A DNA stretch of 14,965 nt, taken from positions 4,724 through 19,688 of the forward strand of contig JAOXYB010014788.1 of assembly GCA_028565635.1 (NCBI GenBank), written 5' to 3'. Positions within the stretch are counted from its first letter, which is position 1; every line of letters begins with the position of its first letter. The translations under genes and the position numbers were made by a program. The stretch is from Phoronis ovalis. Its lineage: Eukaryota > Phoronida > Phoronidae. Positions 1 through 8,792 of this stretch are shown one piece after another. Under the pieces are notes generated by a model. That model ran no database searches and was not told the origin of the DNA. It was given only the letters and a program-made list of their open reading frames with translations.

Positions 1-453
1 ACATTTTAAAGACAAGGATTTCCTTTAATCCGTTTCAACACCAAACTGGCCCTCTTTAGCAAAGCAGTATGTAATACGTTCTTTACTGATTAAGGGCTTT
101 TTTTTATTTCCAAGGAGAATTTTAAACCAAACTATGGTGCTATATCTATATTATATGAGTCGTATGACAGATAAACTAAAAAGATATTGGTTCTTAAAAA
201 CATAATTGAGTTTATTCTTGAAAAGTTTACGTTGTTTTTAAAACTGGGCATATTTTCAGCAGTTAGACCTGGCACCCTGGAAGAGGTATACAATAACTTA
301 CAATCTATCAGAAACAAAATTTGATCCAAAATAAAAAAGGATATATTTTTCCTACCTGGTCCCAAAACTTATAGTTATACGACGCTTGATTGTTTCAGAA
401 AAAAAATATGATCATTCTAATGACTTTTCTTCATCTAAAAGAAATAACCCGAG

Positions 454-518
454 GGTATAAATTTTAAGCTCACAGATCCCAAAAAGGTTATGAATTTTGA
501 GTTCACAGGTCCCGAAAA
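454..518. repeat. Imperfect tandem duplication, about 32-bp period
   Basis: Unit 1 (454-485) and unit 2 (486-518) share the layout GGT(T)AT-AATTTT-AG-TCACAG-TCCC-AAAA, with about five substitutions and one indel. Confidence 0.75.
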
Positions 519-626
519 GGGGCCTTTTTCTTTCCTTTATAACAGATATGGTTTCCCAATTATTTTCACTGCCACCTCCCCCCCGGAATAAAAATGAAGG
601 ACTGACAGTACTCTAAAAGTGTTCCA

Positions 627-632
627 TTTATT
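627..632 (-). terminator. Candidate poly(A) signal of the - strand gene
   Basis: TTTATT on the + strand is AATAAA on the - strand, about 260 nt after the candidate TAA stop at 892. The hexamer is common in AT-rich DNA, so the weight comes only from its position. Confidence 0.2.
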
Positions 633-891
633 TCGTGTTAGTCTGTATTTTTCGGGTATGGTGTTACTGTGCAACTTTTATCCATTTCTCATTACAAGTA
701 AAGTCAACACTCCAAAATGACTGGAATATCTTCAATAAAGCTATTTAATAATTTTTGAGATATTCAAAAAAAAAATCGGATCGATGTTTTTTAAACAATG
801 TTAAATAAATACAATGCAGCTTAACATTTCTGCTACCAATAACATAATTCGTAAATTTCAATTTCTTATATATTGGCTCTCTATCTATTGT

Positions 892-1002
892 TTAAAACGA
901 TCCATTCAATTCCTTGACATTATATGATTCAGCTGTTCTGAGAATCATATTTATGTCACAATATGGAGGACGATCTAAAGACTGCGATAAAAGCAATAGA
1001 TC
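892..1002 (-). CDS. Candidate terminal exon of the - strand gene
   Basis: A strong - strand acceptor (TTTTTTTGTTGCAG, AG at 1004-1003) is followed by 36 codons starting DLLLLSQSLDRPPYCDINM and a TAA stop at 894-892. A - strand AATAAA lies at 632-627, about 260 nt downstream. Phase 0 in agrees with the 1598 block. A competing + strand reading over the same bases (ATG at 963, donor GTAAGT at 1051) is discussed among the rejected items. Confidence 0.3.
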   Translation of the reverse strand, partial: DLLLLSQSLDRPPYCDINMILRTAESYNVKELNGSF

Positions 1003-1597
1003 CTGCAACAAAAAAATTTACCAGTATATTTTGTACAAAACCTCAGTGCTGTAAGTAACTGTCACTAACAAACATGTTAGAAAACCATTAGAAGTTCTGT
1101 GGTCAAGTAATACTCTAAAATTAAGTTTTGTTGTCTCAAAATATGAACATCACCAGAATCTAGTAAATAATTAAGAATGTACACTGGACATCTTCAGCAT
1201 GGGCTAAAGAAACATTGTTCAATATTTCCTTATGGAAAAAAAATCATTATATGAAAACTTGGAGGTGCCTATTTTTGTCGAGTGGGTACCACAAAGAGAA
1301 ATTATTATAATAATTCAAACTTTAGTCCAACTAAACAACTGATTAAGTTGTCCAACCAAGATTTCATGTTATTTCTTAATTTTCTATTGTTTATCTCTTT
1401 TTCATGCTATAAATCCTCCCCACCCCTTAAAGCCATCACCATCCAAAATACAAAAGTGCAGACTTAATATTCCACAAGTAAATCTAATAAACAACTTTTG
1501 TTACTACCATATCCAAAGTAACAACAATCTCCTCCAGTATTCTTTCTTCCCAAGAAAAAATGTTGCATGGACCTCCCTAAGCCACACTCTAATTCAC

Positions 1598-1649
1598 ATC
1601 GTAGATCTGGACGAGTTTCAAACTCTCATCCAGGAATCGTCTGACAGAT
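1598..1649 (-). CDS. Candidate exon of the - strand gene (ambiguous strand)
   Basis: The - strand encodes SVRRFLDESLKLVQIYD, a likely amphipathic helix, between acceptor TGTGTTTCTGCAAAG (AG at 1651-1650) and donor GAT|GTGAAT at 1597. Phase 2 in fits the 3236 exon; phase 0 out fits the 892 exon. It is only 17 codons, and the + strand is also open here in mirror register, so strand and reality are uncertain. Confidence 0.25.
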
Positions 1650-3235
1650 CTTTGCAGAAACACATTTGTTTCATTTTAGAGAGAATTTTTTTTTTTAGTT
1701 TTGTAGATGTGTTGGTTGATTGTCACACACATGCTTTTCCTGTCAGTAAAGCCAATAACTTACTGCAAACATATTAATTGTTAGTTTTGCTGGACCCAAA
1801 AAGACTTTCACAGCTAGACATATTCTGAGCAGCCCTGAAAAGTGATATCTAAAGAAAATTGTTCAAATGAAATAATCTATCTACTTCTGCCATTTTTATT
1901 TAGAATGATATCAGTGTTTGCCAGAATTAAAAAAAGCATATTGTATAAACTGCTTATTCCTATTATTCTATACTGACTAACAATAGTCATATTAGGAAAA
2001 GGGAGCAACAGTCATTGGCTGCTGTAATAGTAAAGATCCTATATTTATTACTGAATTATGTATCAAAACGTGTGCAGCAACATGTGATGATCATGTCATC
2101 TATTAGTTATGAGTAACAATATACAGATAGGTGTTCAACAGCTATTTGCTGTTAGTAGATTAGGACTGCTTCCCAATAATAAAATCATGGAACTCACACA
2201 GCTTATTTATAGCAATATAACATAATATATAGGAGCATGGCAATGACATATCATTCCCCAACAAAATGGTAACATTGATGCCACTATAGCCGTGTGATGG
2301 AGCACACCACTTCATCATCTAGTAGAATTTAGAAACTCAGATGCACATTGCAAATGATAGACACACAGATTCTACATATATTCATTCAGAAAAACTATTT
2401 AAAATATATATCTAGTTAAAATTTATCAACATACTACATAAGCTTATATATAGCCACAGCTTTCGTTTTATTACCACACCTGGATCAGAGGTCACTCAGG
2501 TCACACAATCTGATGAAGTTCTAAAGATGACATCATCCTAAGCTCTGATTATAACCTCTATTGTCTTTATTATTGGAGATTTTGTTGTGTACCAAGCTAT
2601 TACAACAACAATGTTGTTTAAAAGTGTAAATGAATGACTCCAATAAAGACACACAATATCACTGTATTCCTAAAAATCCAATACACATTGTAGTGTCAAA
2701 GAAAATAAATGACACATAGTGAAAAAACACCTTAGTTTCTACTCGTGCAACCTATGCAAATCAAAAAATGAACTCTTTTTTTCTACATCTATATAATCAG
2801 TCGGCTACACGACATGCATTGGACACAAAGAAATTTCAATACGTAATGATACTAGAAGGTATTGCTAATAAACTACAGAAGTTCCTAGCAACATTCCCTA
2901 TGGTCCATAAATTTGTACACTGCAGTTGCTAACATAGCGATTGATTGGGTGGATCAACTTTGCAGAATCTGGCATAAACTCTGGACTTCAATTAAGTCTC
3001 TAGACACTATAACTTCAAAAAAAAGATTGTATAGGGAATCCTAGATCCATGTCAGCAGTGGCAGCATTTTATTGTAACAAAAATATACTGGTACAAATAA
3101 CATTCTTTCCTGAAGGAACCCTACCTGCGGAGCTCTTTAAAAATATCAGTCACATATCGTTCTTGATTCGAGAACATATTTTCACATTTTAGTAAAACAA
3201 AAATTGTCCTTGTGCATTTCCGCATATTCACCTAC
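1650..3235. other. AT-rich DNA, candidate intron
   Basis: Contains the inverted-repeat cluster at 2484-2651 and a weak alternative terminal exon on the - strand (2980-2929, GVYARFCKVDPPNQSLC then TAG). I see no securely identifiable gene. Confidence 0.5.
2484..2651. repeat. Cluster of inverted repeats, possible transposon remnant
   Basis: ATCAGAG (2484-2490) pairs with CTCTGAT (2543-2549). TGTCTTTATTATTGGAG (2562-2578) pairs with CTCCAATAAAGACA (2638-2651) apart from a 3-nt gap. Between the first pair lies CTGATGA (2510-2516). The composition and nested pairing suggest the end of a degenerate mobile element; family unknown. Confidence 0.4.
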
Positions 3236-3314
3236 CCATAATAAATAGTATTCCTAGGTGGACAGTAAATTTCTTCTTGTCGTCTTGGGTTAATATCATA
3301 GGAATAGAATGGGT
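3236..3314 (-). CDS. Candidate exon of an unrecognised - strand gene
   Basis: The - strand encodes PFYSYDINPRRQEEIYC then PPRNTIYY, between acceptor TTCTGTCTTCCGATCTCAAG (AG at 3316-3315) and donor GG|GTAGGT at 3235. Phase 1 in matches the 3544 exon, with a split codon giving Tyr. The frame is also open upstream to an ATG at 3356 (MEQRYPRNSVFRSQD), so it could instead be a first exon. Tyr/Pro/Arg-rich; no family recognised. Confidence 0.38.
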
Positions 3315-3543
3315 CTTGAGATCGGAAGACAGAATTTCTTGGATAACGCTGTTCCATAGTTTACTCCATGCCAAACATCAGGTTACTAAACACAGAATCC
3401 TCTAGTCCAATTTAAATCTAAATATACCATCTATACAGTTAACCACTTAACTTTCAAAGGCTAATGGATGTATTAAATATTGTACCCACTAATAAAGTCT
3501 AGATCCTAGACAATACATCTCATTTAAACTTATTTTAACATAC

Positions 3544-3647
3544 AGGCTTTATTCCATCTTTGCAGTATATCATGAAAGGTGACAGGATTCTTGGGCACAA
3601 CCAGTTTGTACAGCTCTAACTTCCTCGTCCCCTCCAGTAGGAGTAAG
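3544..3647 (-). CDS. Candidate exon of an unrecognised - strand gene (best-supported block)
   Basis: The - strand reads LLLLEGTRKLELYKLV, then VPKNPVTFHDILQRWNKA, with protein-like composition in one of the more GC-rich patches on the left side. The acceptor TTTTCTGGTTTCCTGGCCAG (AG at 3649-3648) has a good pyrimidine tract; the donor is T|GTATGT at 3543. The frame is open upstream to a TGA at 3685-3683, so an earlier acceptor (AG at 3671-3670) would add AFSGFLAS. Without splicing it would end at a TAA at 3532-3530. A + strand open frame over the same bases reads less like a protein. No family recognised. Confidence 0.4.
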
Positions 3648-4021
3648 CTGGCCAGGAAACCAGAAAATGCTGTTTCTGTCCATCAAAGCTGCTTTCTATC
3701 CTACTAATTAATTCCTCTTTCTTAATGAACACTAGCCTTCAGTGAATGTAGGATACAAAATAAAAGCAAATGTTGGAATTTCTTAAATAACATCTTTGAT
3801 ATCTGTGCTTAATAACAGCAGGATTTAATTGTTATGAAGAGTGTTCTATATGGCCTAGGGTGTTGTACCACACTTGATAAAAATTGGCTTTCAACTTGAG
3901 ATTTGATGAATTTCATGTTAACACATAGACCGCCATATTTATTTAATTTCTTGTTCACATATGTATTTGTAGCAAAATTTTCTTTCGAGAGCATTTAGCG
4001 GGCACTATTGGGTGCTCCTGG

Positions 4022-4041
4022 TTTTTACCATATGGTAAAAA
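4022..4041. repeat. 20-bp perfect palindrome
   Basis: TTTTTACCAT followed directly by ATGGTAAAAA, with no spacer. It could be a dimeric protein-binding site or the fused ends of a small repeat. No function is evident. Confidence 0.9.
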
Positions 4042-4133
4042 GTGTTAAATAAATATGAAAAGGATACCCCATGGTAACAGTGCTAGTGGAGGGCGAAAAA
4101 AGGCACAAATTAAAATAACTGTGAATGGTAGTA

Positions 4134-4150
4134 CCCCCCCCCCTCCCCCC
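4134..4150. repeat. C-tract, C10-T-C6
   Basis: Seventeen bases of nearly pure C in otherwise AT-rich DNA, flanked on both sides by GTAC (4131-4134 and 4157-4160). A 68-codon frame running through it (4125-4331) is a by-product of the tract. Confidence 0.9.
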
Positions 4151-4375
4151 AGCATGGTACTTGGCACAGAGTTTATTGAAATCATTTCCTCTCAACTGTA
4201 GTTATTTAAATACTGCTACTCAGATTCTTAATATGCACATACAAATTAAAAGTCATTTTTATTCAAAATTATCAATCAGATGTGTACAATTTTACAGTTT
4301 ATATATCCCATTATTGATTAAAAGGCTATAAGTTTTACTTTTATCCCTAATTCTGGATTCAAATTGTAGCTTTAC

Positions 4376-4468
4376 CTCCAACATAGACAAAGCAATGCAG
4401 TTTTATATGCGGCAAATTCTAATTTAAAGGACACACAGGTATCTGAACCCAGTGCTAATTCAGTACAA
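4376..4468 (-). CDS. Candidate internal exon of the - strand gene
   Basis: The - strand block runs from acceptor TTGGCAG (4470-4469) to donor GAG|GTAAAG (4375-4370). It is open for 30 codons (contains ELALGSDTCVSFKLEF), phase 2 in and 2 out. Its 93 nt is a multiple of three, so including or skipping it keeps the frame. The acceptor has a weak pyrimidine tract. Tentative. Confidence 0.18.
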
Positions 4469-6088
4469 CTGCCAACTCAATATACCCAATAAAACTTTAT
4501 TGGATGTTTATACAGCAGAATTTTAAGAGCTCACTTTGAGTGCAGAGGTGGTTTTGCAAAACACACATTGCTGAACTGAGCAAGGGATGCTAATAGAAAA
4601 GCTTGAAAGGTTACAATTGCTTCCAGGAAAGTGTGCTATGTATGAAGTATTTATTTCAATGCTTTCCTTTTAACCTTTAGTTTTGGAGCTAGCTAGTTTA
4701 GAAATCTAGTTGCATAAAAAGCCTTCTGCAGCACAATCATGGGACAATTTGCAAACGCAAAAATATAACGTGTGCGGTGCATATGAGTCAGCTCTGAGAG
4801 GCAGCTCACAATGTGCAGTCACTAAAAAAATGTAATCATGAGTGATAGCAAAAACTTTGGACTTTAAGAGCTGTGATACTCAGGTAAAGGTGACGAATCT
4901 AAAAAAGGAAATGTTCAACAACAAAAACAAGTATTTTTTTACCTATTTATGAAATGGGATTAATATTCAACTTTTTTCTGACATGTGCAATTTTAGAGGT
5001 GTTTAACCTGAAACCCAATTTTTACAGAAAACACAGGTTAACAACCTCATAAATCATTTAAAATTATTATCATTTTTTGCAACATGCAACAGCATTACAA
5101 GTATTTAATAAACTGCTTAGGTACAACAATGTGCTAGTATAAGGGCATGTCACTTTTAGATAAGGGACGCCAAATCACCTGTGTAAACTACATGCAATAA
5201 ATTAGTGTTCTAAAGCATTATCCATATTTAGCATGGATTATCATAACAGTCCTAGATTAAACTAAATTTTTTAATTCCTATGAATGTTAATTTGGTTCTG
5301 GCAACAATTTTACAGATCCTAGCACTGATGAATAAGTGGTGTTGTATTATATCAAAAAAAACTTGTATTTCTTGTGCCATAGTAGATTTAGCTGAACAAT
5401 CAGTGTTTTTTATTTAATGAGAGCTAACTTTTGCCTGTATTTGGCTTTTCTATCTAGTTATTGCATTACACATTTTCTAAATCTATAGCAACAGTTTCTA
5501 AACAATAGATTTGGTACATATTACCCTACAAAAAGTAAAGATGGTACAGAAGTATCTATTTTATTTAATATTTTTCATTTCTGGAATGGAAGATATATTT
5601 TGCCCAGCAAATAGTAGAAAAATTGTATCAATAAGAAATTTTCAATTCTGGTAATGATAGCCATGTTTTATCATTAAAACTTTTTCTAATTTTCTTAAAA
5701 GATTTCAGCATAACCAGTATTGTCTGTAAGCAGTTAATAGACAAGGTTGACGATTCATTGTCTGTGTTTAGATGATATAATTATCATTTATTTTTTATAG
5801 GTAGGTGTACACTAAAAAATATGTATATAAAATTAAATCCAGGCTTATGCCCACATTGCAAATACGCCACCCATATTTTATTGAACAGGTGCAATCTGCA
5901 TATTATATATACTTTGGTCTATCTTGAATATGTGCAGACCAGTAATGTATTAAGCAAGTAATATGATTTTAAAGTAACACTTCAAACAAACACCATATCA
6001 GTAAGGTACAACTATTTAAGTTTTATACATTTTACATAAATAAATTTGAGCATCATATCTTTTAAATAACTTTTTTTTATGATTACAG
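4469..6088. other. AT-rich noncoding DNA
   Basis: Holds the 4990-5054 hairpin. A - strand block after a good acceptor (AG at 4902-4901) is open for 20 codons (IRHLYLSITALKVQSFCYHS, then TGA), too short to call. Nothing else stands out. Confidence 0.5.
4990..5054. repeat. Imperfect inverted repeat (hairpin), 21-nt arms
   Basis: 4990-5010 pairs with 5034-5054, 17 of 21 bases, around a 23-nt loop. The innermost 8 bases (TTAACCTG / CAGGTTAA) pair perfectly. The surroundings are AT-rich and noncoding. Confidence 0.7.
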
Positions 6089-6208
6089 ATTAATATTAAG
6101 ACAGTTGGCAGCACATTTTATACTCGAGACTTAGTCAACAGGGTTTCTGTTATTTTTAAACATCAAGAAATTTTAGATCAACTACAAGGGCCCTGTCACC
6201 TAAAATGA
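6089..6208 (+). CDS. Candidate terminal coding exon, + strand, unrecognised
   Basis: A textbook acceptor (T8 tract, ...GATTACAG ending at 6088) is followed by 39 open codons and a TGA at 6206-6208. The peptide begins INIKTVGSTFYTRDLVNRVS and continues VIFKHQEILDQLQGP, with charged and hydrophobic residues spaced as in a helix. The mirror frame on the - strand is full of stops, so if this is coding it is + strand. I could not find a convincing preceding exon. An AATAAA at 6695, inside the fold-back repeat, is the nearest downstream poly(A) signal I noticed. No family recognised. Confidence 0.3.
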   Translation: MNIKTVGSTFYTRDLVNRVSVIFKHQEILDQLQGPCHLK

Positions 6209-6355
6209 AAGCCTCAAACATGTTTTAAATCATATCGAACTCTGGGAAAGACTATGGTAACTCTTTCATTCGCATGTTGAAATTGTTTATTATTAAGTGC
6301 TCTCTGGAGGTTATATCATTTAGGATTCCACTAACTTCAGTGTTGCCTAATATCC

Positions 6356-6747
6356 ACAATTATTTTCATTTGCCTAAATCGTTTTATACGGACCAATTCA
6401 TTGGGCACGCATCCTCCAGTTTGTTTAGTATGGAGAATTTACGAGTGACACACGGCAAGTTCGTTGAACATTCACCTTCTAATTTTACATGCACATAAGA
6501 AACATACAGAAGGTGAGTGTCCAACGAACTTGGCGTGTATTACTCGTAAATTCTCCATACTAGACACTCCATACTGAACATTCACCTTTTAATTTTACAT
6601 GCACATAAGAAACATAAAGAAGGTGAGTGTTCAACAAACTGGGTGCGTGTCACTCGTAAATAGTCTGTGCTAGATCAACTGGTGACGAGTGTCCAATAAA
6701 TTGTGTCCGTATACAATGAATTAGGTGAATGAAAAAATGATTGTATG
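6356..6747. repeat. Fold-back repeat element with internal tandem duplication
   Basis: The inner arms 6427-6478 and 6510-6561 are inverted repeats, 47 of 52 bases matching, around a 31-nt spacer. A diverged outer pair (about 6356-6429 against 6668-6747) extends the symmetry. The block 6466-6563 (right part of hairpin 1) is repeated directly at 6576-6673 with exactly 110-bp period and few changes. A related motif (GTGTCCAA..AATTG) recurs in the outer right arm. There is no transposase. The 74-codon + strand frame at 6274-6498 runs through the arm and is not a gene. Confidence 0.8.
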
Positions 6748-6891
6748 TGATAATGGACAGATGTATTAGACACCCCTGGACAACATATCCACCAACCTCC
6801 TCATTTTACAAAAAAAATTTGGAAAGAACATGCATCTTACTGTATCTCTTGTACAAAAACCAGATATACATATGGATTTACCTTCAATATG

Positions 6892-6931
6892 TTGAAGAGA
6901 CTCTCTGATGTTCATCAGAGAGTCTCTTCAA
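6892..6931. repeat. Perfect palindrome, 19-bp arms, 2-nt centre
   Basis: 6892-6910 (TTGAAGAGACTCTCTGATG) is the exact reverse complement of 6913-6931; the two central bases are TT. It lies 145 bp right of the fold-back element but shares no obvious sequence with it. Confidence 0.95.
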
Positions 6932-8736
6932 ACAATTAATTAAAGTTGCTCAACTTAAGCTAAACTTACTGCATAGATATCCTTCAAGTCACTGTTTATA
7001 ACCACTACATTATTACAAGATTATCAAAAATAATATGGAACACCTACTTACAAAGCTCATCCTAACTCAGGTCTATAAAGTGGTTTCATGGTGCATCTAC
7101 ATAATTATATATTTCATATTTATAGTATTGAGTTGCATTGCTACAATTTGTATTGGGGTCATTTCACGGTGGTCACTTGTCCCTGCTTTAATTAATCATA
7201 ACCATAAAACTTGGCGAGTTAACATATTGATGGCCTACAGTCACGCCCAAATGACATTTTAGGTACACAATAACCCCTTGGCTGACAAAATTAAATTATG
7301 CTGAAGCAGTAGTGTGAGTAGCCCACCTGACATTTGTTAAGCAACCGTGTTAAGTTTATTTCAATTTTGCATTTTGAGACTAGTTGCTGTTGGTAATAAA
7401 CTGATATGTACAGTTCATATACACCCACTGCGTGAAAGCAGCCATTAAGATGAAATCCCTATCAGTGCCAAATGGTATAATTATAATTGTTTCACTGTGA
7501 CTAAAATATCTATCTCTTACTATCAAAACGCATCAGCTTAAATTCCAATATCTCACAAAAGGTAATACTTCGAATCTTTGTTAAAATGCCCAATTTATTC
7601 ATTAAAAAAGTCTTTTAATCAATAACAATATAATTTATGCCAAGCATTTTCATCATGTTTCAATGATATATGTTGCATTATCATATATACAAAATAGAAG
7701 TAATCCAGCAGTCATGCTCCATATGTACAGGTGATAATTCTTGACTCTTGACTTTGAATAAAGATGGTTTCAACATATACTGTATTTATAAATCACACAC
7801 TCCAACAGCTTCCATATATTCAGCAGATTGATTAGAAAGATTGAAAGAGATCAGATAGGTGACATCTACCACTGGCAACTATTAATGTATCAAGTACTGT
7901 ACAATGCTCTCTCCACAAACTCCTCCATTTCGAAATACTCAAATGCCACACATCTGACTATAAGCTATTTAAACATCTCAGTTAAATAAAGCACTCTTAA
8001 ACATGTATGCAACCCAACATGTTAATTATCCATAAAATATTTTATGACTTGTATCAATGTTAGCCACTTGGTACTATTTAATATGCGAGTTATTTCAGGT
8101 GTTATATTTTTTTGTATCAGCAACAGACGATTCTTACCTATGTTTACATTTTTTGGATAACAAGACATATAATTATTTTATCATTACTTTGGGAAATTTT
8201 ATATTATTCATTCATATAATCTCATTTCCTTTGCAACAATTTAAGTATTGACTGCCTCTGCAGTGATAAGCTATCAATAAAACATTTGATTTATAATTAT
8301 AATAGTTACACATAGAAGCAAACTATTTCACTTTTAGAAACAGTAAAACAATTTTGAAACTTCACTTGACTGCAAACAAAGCATATAAAACAATGTTTTC
8401 AAGCTGAACACATTTATCATACAACTACATGATACACCCAATTCCTAAACAATTTAATGCGCTATATTTAACTGGCATTCAATAAAAAAATAGGAAAAAA
8501 TAACATGTCAAGGTATATGGGTATTACGACACACAACTATCTTCTTCATGAAATTTGAAAACCTACCTTTCGTTAAGAGGCATCTTGTGTCCATGCAAAT
8601 GTTATCAAGACATATCAGTAGCCAATTCCTTTAATTGTAATGTCTCAATGTGTTGTATTTTACTGTTATTAACAGTTTTTTTATGAATGGTAAATTTTAA
8701 TCTAGATTCTAGGCCAGTTCAGAAGTGTCAGCTCAC
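6932..8736. other. AT-rich noncoding DNA
   Basis: Two hydrophobic open frames on the + strand (7035-7262 and 8057-8251) look like translated AT-rich sequence. The second follows a good acceptor (CAG at 8121) and precedes AATAAA at 8276, but its peptide is low-complexity and I do not call it. Confidence 0.5.
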
Positions 8737-8792
8737 GAAAGGTCGTTGAAGAAAGGTTCACAAATATACGATATCACTACTTTAACACCCAT
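8737..8792 (-). CDS. Candidate first coding exon of an unrecognised - strand gene
   Basis: On the - strand an ATG (8792-8790) in good context (GACATGG) follows an in-frame TGA and opens 18 codons (MGVKVVISYICEPFFNDL plus two bases), then a donor C|GTGAGC at 8736. The frame closes at a TGA overlapping that donor, so translation needs the splice. It would place the 5' end back-to-back with the SLC37A2-like gene. Short, with no homology seen. Confidence 0.22.

Larger units (their letters stand above)
1..891. other. AT-rich noncoding DNA
   Basis: Would include the 3' UTR of the candidate - strand gene and its poly(A) signal. Holds the 32-bp tandem duplication and a short C-run near 577-585. An open - strand frame at 132-365 has no convincing exon borders. 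Confidence 0.5.

Noticed and set aside
248-284. - strand exon after a good acceptor (CCTCTTCCAG) reading VPGLTAENMPSF
   Set aside because: Very short, weak following donor, and it would lie beyond the poly(A) signal of the candidate - strand gene.
963-1050. + strand first exon: ATG in strong context, 29 codons (MEDDLKTAIKAIDPATKK...), then perfect GTAAGT donor
   Set aside because: The same bases read on the - strand give a 36-codon terminal exon with a strong acceptor, and the - strand joins in phase to other candidate blocks. The + reading could continue in phase at 1605 but then finds no donor. I keep it as the rival interpretation, not as a feature.
2929-2980. - strand alternative terminal exon (GVYARFCKVDPPNQSLC, TAG) after the 3236 exon
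   Set aside because: Phase fits and the peptide is plausible, but 17 codons is weak and the acceptor tract is poor. The 1598/892 path has the stronger last acceptor.
3126-3183. - strand block FSNQERYVTDIFKELR ending at a GTAGGG donor
   Set aside because: No acceptor gives a phase compatible with the 3236 exon, and the implied intron would be only about 75 nt, shorter than any in the secure gene.
3809-3994. - strand 61-codon frame (MLSKENFATNTYV...)
   Set aside because: Unremarkable composition, no good splice borders, and it fits no phase in the candidate - strand gene.
6274-6498. + strand 74-codon frame
   Set aside because: It runs through the left arm of the fold-back repeat; coding potential is incidental.
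7035-7262. + strand 75-codon hydrophobic frame resembling a membrane protein
   Set aside because: Hydrophobicity follows from T-rich codons; no splice context, no conserved motif.
8057-8251. + strand 64-codon frame with good internal acceptor and nearby AATAAA
   Set aside because: The peptide is dominated by Phe/Ile/Leu/Tyr as expected from AT-rich DNA; no preceding exon or family match.
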